Below, piece after piece: positions 1-8,633 of a stretch of DNA of 36,761 nt. Positions within the stretch are counted from its first letter, which is position 1; each line of letters starts with the position of its first letter. This stretch comes from an uncultured Bacilli bacterium (lineage in GTDB: Bacteria > Bacillota_I > Bacilli_A > RF39 > UBA660), in contig CANPYM010000025.1 of NCBI GenBank assembly GCA_947588685.1, positions 1 to 36,761 of the forward strand. Direction: 5' to 3'. The notes under the pieces were generated by a model. The model worked only from the letters and a program-made list of their open reading frames with translations, did not search any database and had not been told where the DNA came from. The translations under genes and the position numbers were made by a program.

Positions 1-37
1 ATGAGCCGGATGCTCTAACCGACTGAGCTAAAGATCC
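1..37 (-). tRNA. tRNA with CAT anticodon (Met or lysidine-Ile), 5' portion only, truncated by window edge
   Basis: Reverse complement reads GGATCTT-TA-GCTC-AGTCGGTTA-GAGC-A-TCCGGCTCAT: acceptor 5' strand, D-arm and anticodon stem ending at CAT. Confidence 0.85.
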
Positions 38-122
38 GTAGCTACTTAAGTGTAACATAATTGAACATTTTATGCAAGAGGTAATTATAAAAATTACTTA
101 AAAAAATAATAAATATTAGAAT

Positions 123-151
123 TTGACATTTATATTAAAAAGTGCTATTAT
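123..151 (+). promoter_or_regulatory. sigma70-type promoter (TTGACA - 17 nt - TATTAT, TGn extended -10)
   Basis: TTGACA 123-128, TATTAT 146-151, upstream of the lipoprotein CDS. Confidence 0.75.
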
Positions 152-184
152 AGGGCACAACTTGTGAAAAGAGGGGGAATTTAT

Positions 185-1777
185 ATGAAATTTTTACAAT
201 GGAATACCAAAAAAATTAAGGAAACATTAAAAAGAGGAATTGCTACGCTTACATTAGGTGCATCATTAGTTAGCCCATTTGCGCTTTCAGGATGTACAAA
301 GCGTGAACAAGCTACTAATGTTCAAGAACAACCAACAGTTGTTGATGTTGATAATTCAGCTCCAACTAGTGATGTTACAATCGAATATGTACCTGTATCT
401 ACACCAGTTCCTGCAACTTATGATGCAGCTACTTGGGAAGCATTTGTTAGTAATGCTTGGGCAGGTATTCAAGGTAAGATTAACAATGTTGACTATGATG
501 CTTTCCGTGCTGCTGTTACAATCTTTAATATTGATATGTTAGATACTAATAATGCTCAAATCCTTATTGACTACTATAGTCAAGGAATGGACACGGAAAA
601 TGAGTTAAGTAAAGCTTATAGTGTATTATCACAAATGCGTGAATATAATACCACTGCTGATGATACATATAACGTAAGTAACTTATTAGTTTCTGAAAAA
701 GATAAAGCAATTATCAATGTTTTAGAGGATGATTTAAGAATTGTTAAGTCTAGTGATACTGATGTTGCTCGTATTGAACAAATCTTTGAAACAGTTAAAA
801 ACTTCTCATTAGGTACTGGTAAATTAGCTGTTGTTATCGGTGGTCAAATTGTTGAAGTACCTCAAACGGAATTATCAAAAGGCGGAATTATGCTTTCTGA
901 AAATATTATGCAAGCTATTTCTGTTGAATGTCAAAATATTATTGCTGAAGAACGTCGTGCTGAATTAGACAATAGTTTAAATGCCGCTGATGCTTTAGCA
1001 GGTATTCAAGAAATTATGATTAGAAATAATGCTATTTCTTCTGTAGTTAATCAACAAACATCAGAAGAAGCTCAACAAGATATTATTGATCAAGTTAACT
1101 TTATGTTAAATGCTATCAATACTGAAGTATCTCCAATGGGTGTTAATGCGGATGAAGTAAAAGCATTATTTATGGTAGCTAATGCTAACTATTTTGAAAG
1201 TACGGCTGATACACAAGCTGCATTCAAAGCTATATATGGTGAAGTTATTGACTTCCCAACAATGTTTAACAATGCTGAAAGTGCTGTAGAAAAATTAGAA
1301 ATGTATAATATATCAGCTTCTACTTTATATGATTATGGTCATTTCTTCATTGACTCTGTTAATGATATTATATCTATTAAAGGTTTAGTTGATACTGTTC
1401 ATCAATTATATTCACCAGATCGTGCTGTTGTTGATAACGCTATTTATGAACTTAAAGGTTATACACAATATAATCCTTTAGCAACCATTAATTATCAAAC
1501 AGTTGATGAATATGGTAATGTTAGCGAGTTTAAATCATTAGATAAGAATGCTTTAACATTAGGTGGTAATCAAGTAGCTGATTGGATTACTTATTATGCT
1601 TTCACTAATGCAAGAGGAATAATTAATAATGATCAATTAACTAATGATATGTTATCTTTAGTAAATGGTACAAGCTTTGGTTTTATTCCATATGATGACA
1701 TTGTCTTAATGTATACAGGATTCTGTGCTGCTAATAATGAGGCTACTTTCCAATATAAAATTGGTGAACGTTACTAG
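185..1777 (+). CDS. putative lipoprotein of unknown function
   Basis: N-terminus MKFLQWNTKKIKETLKRGIATLTLGASLVSPFALSGC with lipobox LSGC; RBS GAGGGGG upstream of ATG 185, preferred to the track start at 164. Confidence 0.75.
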   Translation: MKFLQWNTKKIKETLKRGIATLTLGASLVSPFALSGCTKREQATNVQEQPTVVDVDNSAPTSDVTIEYVPVSTPVPATYDAATWEAFVSNAWAGIQGKINNVDYDAFRAAVTIFNIDMLDTNNAQILIDYYSQGMDTENELSKAYSVLSQMREYNTTADDTYNVSNLLVSEKDKAIINVLEDDLRIVKSSDTDVARIEQIFETVKNFSLGTGKLAVVIGGQIVEVPQTELSKGGIMLSENIMQAISVECQNIIAEERRAELDNSLNAADALAGIQEIMIRNNAISSVVNQQTSEEAQQDIIDQVNFMLNAINTEVSPMGVNADEVKALFMVANANYFESTADTQAAFKAIYGEVIDFPTMFNNAESAVEKLEMYNISASTLYDYGHFFIDSVNDIISIKGLVDTVHQLYSPDRAVVDNAIYELKGYTQYNPLATINYQTVDEYGNVSEFKSLDKNALTLGGNQVADWITYYAFTNARGIINNDQLTNDMLSLVNGTSFGFIPYDDIVLMYTGFCAANNEATFQYKIGERY

Positions 1778-1809
1778 TAGTTAAATAAATAAAAGGGGGA
1801 AAAGAAAAA

Positions 1810-1834
1810 AATGCTAATTTAAGCATTTTTTTTC
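1810..1834 (+). terminator. rho-independent terminator
   Basis: AAATGCT-loop-AGCATTT followed by T run. Confidence 0.75.
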
Positions 1835-1882
1835 TTATTGAATATATTATTATGATATAATTTATAATGAGGAGTGATATTT

Positions 1883-3271
1883 GTGAGGATATTTAATACA
1901 CTTACACATCGGGTTGAAGATTTTAAACCCTATAATGATAATGAGGTTACAATGTATACTTGTGGACCAACTGTTTATCATTTTGCCCATATTGGGAATT
2001 TGAGAACTTACATTTTTGAAGATGTTTTTGAAAAGACATTAAGAATGTTAGGGTATAATGTCAAACGATGTATGAATATCACTGATGTTGGACACTTGAG
2101 TAGTGATTCTGATTCTGGCGAAGATAAGATGTTAAAAGGCGCTAAAAGAGAACATAAAAGTGTTTTAGAAATAGCTGATTACTATACTGATGCTTTTATG
2201 AAAGATTGTGCAGAGTTAAACATTAAATGGCCTGAAATTGTCTCTAAAGCGACGGATAATATTCCGGAATATATTAAAATAATTACGAAATTATTAGATG
2301 AAGGATACGCCTATATTGCTGGTGGTAATGTCTATTTTGATACATCAAAATTAAAAGATTATTATGTTTTAACAAATCATAAAGAAGATGCAATGGTTGT
2401 TGGCGTTAGAGAAGGCGTCGAAGCTGATGATAATAAACGGAATCAAGCCGACTTTGTTTTATGGTTTACGAAATCAAAGTTTGAAGATCAAGAACTAAAA
2501 TGGGATAGCCCTTGGGGATATGGTTACCCAGGTTGGCATATTGAATGTTCTGGTATTTCAATGAAATATTTGGGAGAACACCTTGATATTCACTGTGGTG
2601 GGGTAGATAATATTTTTCCACATCATACCAATGAAATAGCGCAATCAGAATCTTATTTGGGACATAAATGGTGTAACTATTGGGTTCATGGAGAACACTT
2701 ACATGATGAAAATGGTAAAATGGCTAAGAGTAAGGGTGAGTTTTTAACGATATCTTTATTAAAAGAAAAAGGATATAATCCTTTGGTATATCGTTTTATG
2801 TGCTTAAACTCTCACTACCGCAAATTACTTGTTTTTTCATATGACGCCCTAGATAATATGACACAAGCTTATAATAAGTTAAAAAATAGGATTAGAGCTT
2901 TAACAGATGAAGAAGATAGTACCAATACTAGTTCCTATTTAGAAGACTTTAAAAATGCTTTAGCAGATGATCTTAATACCTCATTAGCGATGACTATTTT
3001 ATATGATGTTTTAAAAAGTGACTTATCGAATGGTCAAAAACGTTATCTTGTTCATCAATTTGATACGGTTTTATCACTTAATCTATTAGATGAAGATGCA
3101 AGCGTTATTGATAATGACCTTGAAGAATATATAAAAGATGCTATTACAAGAAGAAATGAAGCTAAAAAGAATAAAGATTATGCTTTAGCTGATCAGATTC
3201 GCACTGAACTTCTTGAAAAAGGCGTAACGTTAATTGATACCCGTGAGGGAACAAAATATGAGGTTAACTAA
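1883..3271 (+). CDS. cysS: cysteine--tRNA ligase
   Basis: MYTCGPTVYHFAHIGNLRTYIFEDV, HCGGVDNIFPHHTNEIAQSE and KMAKSKGEF (KMSKS-like) motifs. Confidence 0.95.
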   Translation: MRIFNTLTHRVEDFKPYNDNEVTMYTCGPTVYHFAHIGNLRTYIFEDVFEKTLRMLGYNVKRCMNITDVGHLSSDSDSGEDKMLKGAKREHKSVLEIADYYTDAFMKDCAELNIKWPEIVSKATDNIPEYIKIITKLLDEGYAYIAGGNVYFDTSKLKDYYVLTNHKEDAMVVGVREGVEADDNKRNQADFVLWFTKSKFEDQELKWDSPWGYGYPGWHIECSGISMKYLGEHLDIHCGGVDNIFPHHTNEIAQSESYLGHKWCNYWVHGEHLHDENGKMAKSKGEFLTISLLKEKGYNPLVYRFMCLNSHYRKLLVFSYDALDNMTQAYNKLKNRIRALTDEEDSTNTSSYLEDFKNALADDLNTSLAMTILYDVLKSDLSNGQKRYLVHQFDTVLSLNLLDEDASVIDNDLEEYIKDAITRRNEAKKNKDYALADQIRTELLEKGVTLIDTREGTKYEVN

Positions 3272-3936
3272 TGAATAATATTGCATTTGTGGTTGTAGCT
3301 TTTCTCACCTTTGGTATATCTTTTATATCAGCATTTATTTTTCTTTCTAATTATTATAAGTATCGAAAAAAAGATATGCTAAATGGGCTTAGTGGCTGTG
3401 AGGTAGCTGAAAAGATATTAAAGGCTAATCATTTAGAGAATGTTTATGTCATTCAAATTAATGGGGAATTATGTGATAATTATGACGCTAACAGAAATGT
3501 TATTAAACTATCGAAAACTGCTTTTCATCATAGCGATATCGCATCAGGGCTATTAGCTTCATATATGGCGTCTTTAGCGATAAAAAATAAAAAGAAGACA
3601 ACACTTATATCTTTAAATAATGTTCTTAAACCTATTTTAGATATTCTAACAATTATAAGTTATATTGCTCTATTAATTTCGTTTGTTTTAAATAATTACC
3701 AATATTTAAAAATAACGATTGGGGTAATGTTTATTATCGTTATCTATCATCTTTTAACTAATAAATTAGCAAGAGATACCAAGGTAAGAGCTAGTTTAGA
3801 GTTAAAGAAGCTATCACTTGTTAGTAAAGAAGAGATAGAAGATGTTAATCAAATGGGTGAAGCTTTAAGCTATTTGCCGTTAGCTTCGCTTATATTAATT
3901 CCTTTACAATTATGTAATAAACTAATAAAAAAATAA
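3271..3936 (+). CDS. YugP-like membrane protein (PF04298-like) lacking the HExxH zinc site
   Basis: Overall layout matches YugP: N-terminal TM, GLSGCEVAEKILKANHLENVYVIQINGELCDNYDANRNVIKLS. The region after FHHSDIASG has no HExxH. Confidence 0.6.
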   Translation: MNNIAFVVVAFLTFGISFISAFIFLSNYYKYRKKDMLNGLSGCEVAEKILKANHLENVYVIQINGELCDNYDANRNVIKLSKTAFHHSDIASGLLASYMASLAIKNKKKTTLISLNNVLKPILDILTIISYIALLISFVLNNYQYLKITIGVMFIIVIYHLLTNKLARDTKVRASLELKKLSLVSKEEIEDVNQMGEALSYLPLASLILIPLQLCNKLIKK

Positions 3937-3957
3937 TCATTAACGATTATTTTTTTA
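3929..3957 (+). terminator. rho-independent terminator overlapping CDS end
   Basis: AATAATCattaacGATTATTTTTTT. Confidence 0.6.
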
Positions 3958-4009
3958 TTGCTTATTAACACCTATTAGTATATAATACTACCTATGGGGA
4001 GTTGGTAAT

Positions 4010-5722
4010 ATGCCACAGACATCACGCGTTTTTGTTATATACTATCATCGTCAAGTTATATGTGATGATTATCTATTATATATTCCTTGTAGTTATGGTG
4101 AGGGTAGCGTTGACAAAACTGACCGCGTTTTTATTGATGATACGGGTAATAGCTATAACCCATGCGATTCATATGAAATAATTGCTAACCCTAGTCAAGA
4201 TCTAACTTATTTTTTTGATATTACTGCCAAAGATTTAAAAAATCGTTATCAGTTAAGAAACGAATATGAAGCTTTATCAAGATATTATGAAGAGATTAAA
4301 AATTTTGTTTTATTCGGCCGGGTTGATGCTGAACATAAGTTTATTGATATTATGCCTTTAGATAAAAAACAAATTAAAATGTTAACGAATCCTGTGACTT
4401 ATTCTGCTGACAGTGATGAAGCTAAGGTTGAACTTACAACGACACAGTTAAAAACAATTTTAAATTATAGTCGTTTAAGTGATGTAAGACGTGTTTTAGG
4501 AACTTTTTTAACGCGAACAAATGCAATGAAAAAGTTAGCGGATAATCATCAAAATAATGTCGCTGCTATTCAAACAAGCTTTGATGGAAGACATGTTGGT
4601 AGTGCCTATGGTAGACCAGTTTTATTAACAGGTGAAGAATTAGAAAAAGCAAAACAAGCTCGAATGAAGCGTGGTGGGAGTACATATAGTACCAAAGATA
4701 TTTCTATAAGTCCAGAAACTAGTACTTTAGCGTCCCCAGTTTTAACTCCTGAAGTTGGTAGTTTTGGTTCGATGACGAAAAAAATATACACCGATATTAC
4801 AGGTAGTTTAATTGGTCAAGATGATGTTGTTCAAGATATTATAAGTGTCGTTATGGCTAATGCTAGAGCCACCGACCCTAAAGAAATTATTAAGCCTTTT
4901 ATCATTGGCCAAACTGGTAGTGGGAAAAGTTTGTTATTTAAGTTATTAGGTGAAATGTTAGGTATACCCGTTATCTCAATTGACTGTAATATGATTACAC
5001 AAGAAGGATATAAGGGTAAAAGTGTTTTAGATATTCTAGTTGACTTATATTATCTATGTGATAAAGATATTCAAAAGGCGAGTCGCGCTATTATTTTCCT
5101 AGATGAAGCTGATAAAATTGCAGCTCATGGTAATGATGTCAGTGATATTGGTGCACAGCAAGCTTTATTAAAGCTTATTGAAGGTAATCGCTTTGCCATT
5201 GATGTTGATAAATATGGTAATAAAGCTGTTATCGATACAAGTATGATGACGATTGCTGGTGGTGGAGCTTTCGAAGGAATATTTGAAAAAACTTCAAGAA
5301 AATTAGGCTTTGGTAGTGAAGATGTTGCATCCATTCGCGAGTTAACTTTAGATGATTTAAGAGAATATGGAATGACGAAAGAGTTTATCGGTCGATGGGG
5401 ACTATTTAGACAGTATCATCCTGTTACCAAAGAAATGTTAATGGATAATCTAAATCGTGGCGCTTTATCACCAATTACTATTAGAGGTAAAGCTTACTTA
5501 AGAGAATTTGGGATTACTATCGATTTTACGCCATCATACAAAGAAGCCTTATGTGATGCGGCTATTACGCGTAAAAGTGGCTTCCGGGGATTAGATGAAA
5601 TTGTCAACAATAGTTTAATTAAAGCCCAATTTGCTCTTCAAACAAGTGATCAACCTTATACTAAATTAGTTGTTACTAAGGAAACAATTGAAGATCCAAA
5701 GAAATATCAATTAATAAAATAG
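4010..5722 (+). CDS. ClpX-like AAA+ ATPase with atypical N-terminal region
   Basis: Walker A GQTGSGKS, Walker B AIIFLDEADKIA, LGFGSED at the IGF-loop position, EFIGRWG, sensor-2-like GFRGLDEIV; no CxxC zinc finger at the N-terminus. Confidence 0.8.
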   Translation: MPQTSRVFVIYYHRQVICDDYLLYIPCSYGEGSVDKTDRVFIDDTGNSYNPCDSYEIIANPSQDLTYFFDITAKDLKNRYQLRNEYEALSRYYEEIKNFVLFGRVDAEHKFIDIMPLDKKQIKMLTNPVTYSADSDEAKVELTTTQLKTILNYSRLSDVRRVLGTFLTRTNAMKKLADNHQNNVAAIQTSFDGRHVGSAYGRPVLLTGEELEKAKQARMKRGGSTYSTKDISISPETSTLASPVLTPEVGSFGSMTKKIYTDITGSLIGQDDVVQDIISVVMANARATDPKEIIKPFIIGQTGSGKSLLFKLLGEMLGIPVISIDCNMITQEGYKGKSVLDILVDLYYLCDKDIQKASRAIIFLDEADKIAAHGNDVSDIGAQQALLKLIEGNRFAIDVDKYGNKAVIDTSMMTIAGGGAFEGIFEKTSRKLGFGSEDVASIRELTLDDLREYGMTKEFIGRWGLFRQYHPVTKEMLMDNLNRGALSPITIRGKAYLREFGITIDFTPSYKEALCDAAITRKSGFRGLDEIVNNSLIKAQFALQTSDQPYTKLVVTKETIEDPKKYQLIK

Positions 5723-5751
5723 TCTATAAGTCATTATAGGCTTTTTTTAAC
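5722..5751 (+). terminator. rho-independent terminator
   Basis: GTCTATAAgtcaTTATAGGC followed by TTTTTTT. Confidence 0.6.
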
Positions 5752-5800
5752 CTTTATTTTTAAACGTATTTTTAGTATAATTAACATTGGAGATGAGTTT

Positions 5801-6592
5801 ATGCATACTTTAAAGATGGAAAAATTATCAGTTATGGTTGGAACAAAAGTTATTCTTGATGATTTTAATTTAGAAATTAAAAGTGGCGAAGTTCATGCCT
5901 TGATGGGTCCTAATGGAACTGGTAAAAGTACTTTATCAAAAGTTATAATGGGCGATGAGACATATAAAATTGTTAGTGGCGATATTACTTTCGATGGTAA
6001 AAGTATTTTAAATATGACTACTGATGAAAGATCACGCTTAGGTATCTTTTTAGCTATGCAATCACCAATTGCTATTGAAGGTGTCAGTAATGCTGATTTT
6101 TTAAGAACAGCTTGTGCAACTAGGGATGGAGATGCTTTTAAACTTTTTCCGTTTATTAAAGAATTAGAGGCTAATGCTGAGAAGTTAAAAATTGATACGT
6201 CATTTATTCATCGGGGCGTTAATGTCGGTTTTAGCGGTGGTGAAAGAAAGAAGAACGAGGTTTTACAAATGTATATGTTAAAACCTAAAATGGTCTTATT
6301 AGATGAGATTGATTCCGGTCTTGATGTTGATAGTTTAAAAATTGTTGGAACAAACATTATGGATTATAAAAAGCAAGCTAAATGCGGTCTTTTAGTTATT
6401 ACCCATTATGAACGTTTGCTTGATTATATTCGACCTGATTTTGTTCATATTATGGTTAATGGTCATATTGTTAAAAGTGGTGATCAAAGTTTAGTTAAAT
6501 ATATTGAAGATAATGGTTATGACGCTTTTATTGATAAAAAAGATGATTTAACTAGTACTTGTATCGTGAGGGATATTTTAGATAATGAATAA
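5801..6592 (+). CDS. sufC: Fe-S cluster assembly ATPase SufC
   Basis: ABC ATPase: GPNGTGKSTLSKVIMG, FSGGERKKNEVLQM, LLDEIDSGLDVDSL. Confidence 0.95.
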   Translation: MHTLKMEKLSVMVGTKVILDDFNLEIKSGEVHALMGPNGTGKSTLSKVIMGDETYKIVSGDITFDGKSILNMTTDERSRLGIFLAMQSPIAIEGVSNADFLRTACATRDGDAFKLFPFIKELEANAEKLKIDTSFIHRGVNVGFSGGERKKNEVLQMYMLKPKMVLLDEIDSGLDVDSLKIVGTNIMDYKKQAKCGLLVITHYERLLDYIRPDFVHIMVNGHIVKSGDQSLVKYIEDNGYDAFIDKKDDLTSTCIVRDILDNE

Positions 6593-7382
6593 AATAGTAA
6601 TAGATGAATCAAATGTTGAACTAAAAAAAATCACGAAAAAACTTGATATTCAAGTTAATAAGACCGACACCATAACTGGTATTATCAACATTCAAATTAA
6701 TGTCTTAGGTTCTACTAATTTAGAAATTGTATACCATATGAACGCTAATAAATATCTACTTACTATTAATGTTATGCCCGGAGTGAAATTAACTTTATCG
6801 ACGTTAAAAGAGGGAAGTAAAGGTAAAATACAATCTGTTTTCAATCTTTTTGAAGAGAGCGAAGTAACATATGATGTTTTTAACAGTATCAAGGGTATTA
6901 AAGAGATGTTATTAGTTAATTTAAATGGACCTAAAGCATCTTTTAACTATAATTTTAAAGGCATTGCAACAGATAAAGAAACATATGATATTGTTATTAA
7001 TCATAACTATAAAGATACTGTAAGTAATATTAGAAACAATACTGTTAATATCGATAATGGTAAGGTTACTTTTCAAGTCTCAGCGTATGTTCCTAATGGT
7101 ATTAAGAATTGTCTTGTTAATCAAGCTAATCGCATTATCAATTTTACGAATAATAAATGCGAGATTAGACCTAATTTATATGTTGATGAGTTTGACACAA
7201 CGGCGAATCATTCCGCCTTAATTGGTGGTTTTGATTCAAACGAGATGTTTTACTTAAAGAGTAGGGGTATTACGGAAGATGAAGCTAATAAATTACTTAT
7301 ATCAGGATTTTTGTTAAGTGATTTAAATAGTCAAAGTATTATTAGAAAAATTAAGAAAACAATCAAAGAATATTGGAGGTGA
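6585..7382 (+). CDS. SufB/SufD family Fe-S assembly scaffold, short form (265 aa)
   Basis: Located between sufC and sufS; C-terminal NHSALIGGFDSNEMFYLKSRGITEDEANKLLISGFL is the SufB/D signature. Confidence 0.85.
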   Translation: MNKIVIDESNVELKKITKKLDIQVNKTDTITGIINIQINVLGSTNLEIVYHMNANKYLLTINVMPGVKLTLSTLKEGSKGKIQSVFNLFEESEVTYDVFNSIKGIKEMLLVNLNGPKASFNYNFKGIATDKETYDIVINHNYKDTVSNIRNNTVNIDNGKVTFQVSAYVPNGIKNCLVNQANRIINFTNNKCEIRPNLYVDEFDTTANHSALIGGFDSNEMFYLKSRGITEDEANKLLISGFLLSDLNSQSIIRKIKKTIKEYWR

Positions 7383-7385
7383 TTT

Positions 7386-8576
7386 ATGTATCGTGATGAT
7401 TTTGAGATTTTAGATGACCAACTTATTTATTTTGATAATGGTGCGACAACACTAAAGCCTCGTCTTTTAACAGAAGCCGTCGGGGATTATTATAACCACT
7501 ATAGTGCGAACGCTCATCGGGGCGACTATGATATTAGCTTAAAAGTTGATGAAGAGTTTGAAAAAAGTCGTTTCCGGGTTAGTGAGTTTATTGGTGCTAA
7601 TCATAATGAAGTTATTTTTACTAGTAATACAACGGATGCTTTAAATAAAATCGTTTTAGGATATTTTGCTAATTATTTAGATCAAGATGATGAAGTTTTA
7701 ATAACAACAAGTGAGCATGCTTCAAATGTTTTACCTTGGTTTGAACTTGCTAAAAATAAAGGTATTAAAGTTAGTTATATTCCGCTTGATGACAATCATA
7801 AAGTGACACTTGATAATGTTAAAAAAAGTATTACGAGAAAGACAAAGGTTATTTCACTTGCCCATATAACTAATGTTATTGGCGATGTAAGACCGATGAA
7901 AGAAATTATTGCTTTTGCCCATCTAAATAACATTTTAGTGATTATTGATGGTGCCCAATCTATTCCACATATGAAAATTGATGTTAAAGATATGGACGTT
8001 GATTTCTTAGCTTTTTCAGCCCATAAAATGTGTGGTCCAACCGGTGTAGGGGTTTTATATGGAAAATATGAATTATTAAAACAGATGAAGCCTTTAATTG
8101 TCGGTGGGGGAATGAATGGCAGCTTTGAAGCTAATGGTGAGGTTTTATATAATGAACCACCACACTTTTATGAAGCTGGAACACCTAATATTGCGGGAGT
8201 GATTGGCTTTGGTAAAGTGATAGAATATTTAGATAAGATTGGTATGGATAATATTCATAATTATGAATTAGAATTAAGACATTATGCTTTAGAAAAATTA
8301 AAAGAAATACCAGAGATTATCATTTATAATGAAAAGAGTGAAAGCGCCATTATTGCATTTAATTATAAGGATGTTTTTGCTCAAGATTTAGCTATTTATT
8401 TAAATAAGTATCATATATGTGTTAGAGCTGGTAATCACTGCGCTAAAATCTTAAAAGATGAAATTAATATTAAAAATACGTGTCGTTTAAGTTTCTATTT
8501 CTATAACACCAAAGAAGAGATAGATAAACTTATCGAAGTTTTAAAAGATCCACACTTAAAGGATGAAATTATTTAA
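7386..8576 (+). CDS. sufS: cysteine desulfurase SufS
   Basis: YFDNGATTLKP, AHRGDYDIS, SAHKMCGPTGVGVLYGK (PLP lysine), VRAGNHCAKIL. Confidence 0.95.
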   Translation: MYRDDFEILDDQLIYFDNGATTLKPRLLTEAVGDYYNHYSANAHRGDYDISLKVDEEFEKSRFRVSEFIGANHNEVIFTSNTTDALNKIVLGYFANYLDQDDEVLITTSEHASNVLPWFELAKNKGIKVSYIPLDDNHKVTLDNVKKSITRKTKVISLAHITNVIGDVRPMKEIIAFAHLNNILVIIDGAQSIPHMKIDVKDMDVDFLAFSAHKMCGPTGVGVLYGKYELLKQMKPLIVGGGMNGSFEANGEVLYNEPPHFYEAGTPNIAGVIGFGKVIEYLDKIGMDNIHNYELELRHYALEKLKEIPEIIIYNEKSESAIIAFNYKDVFAQDLAIYLNKYHICVRAGNHCAKILKDEINIKNTCRLSFYFYNTKEEIDKLIEVLKDPHLKDEII

Positions 8577-8601
8577 AAGGGATTAAAAATCCTTTTTTAT
8601 T
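8575..8601 (+). terminator. rho-independent terminator
   Basis: AAAGGGATTaaaAATCCTTTTTT at sufS 3' end. Confidence 0.6.
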
Positions 8602-8633
8602 TTGTTATAATTATATTAGAAGGAAGTGTTATG

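Noticed and set aside
279-542. 87-aa ORF inside the lipoprotein gene
   Set aside because: Alternative frame of a clear CDS, low-complexity Gln/Leu/Met composition.
4606-5334. Antisense ORFs within the ClpX-like gene
   Set aside because: Shadow ORFs of a strongly supported CDS.
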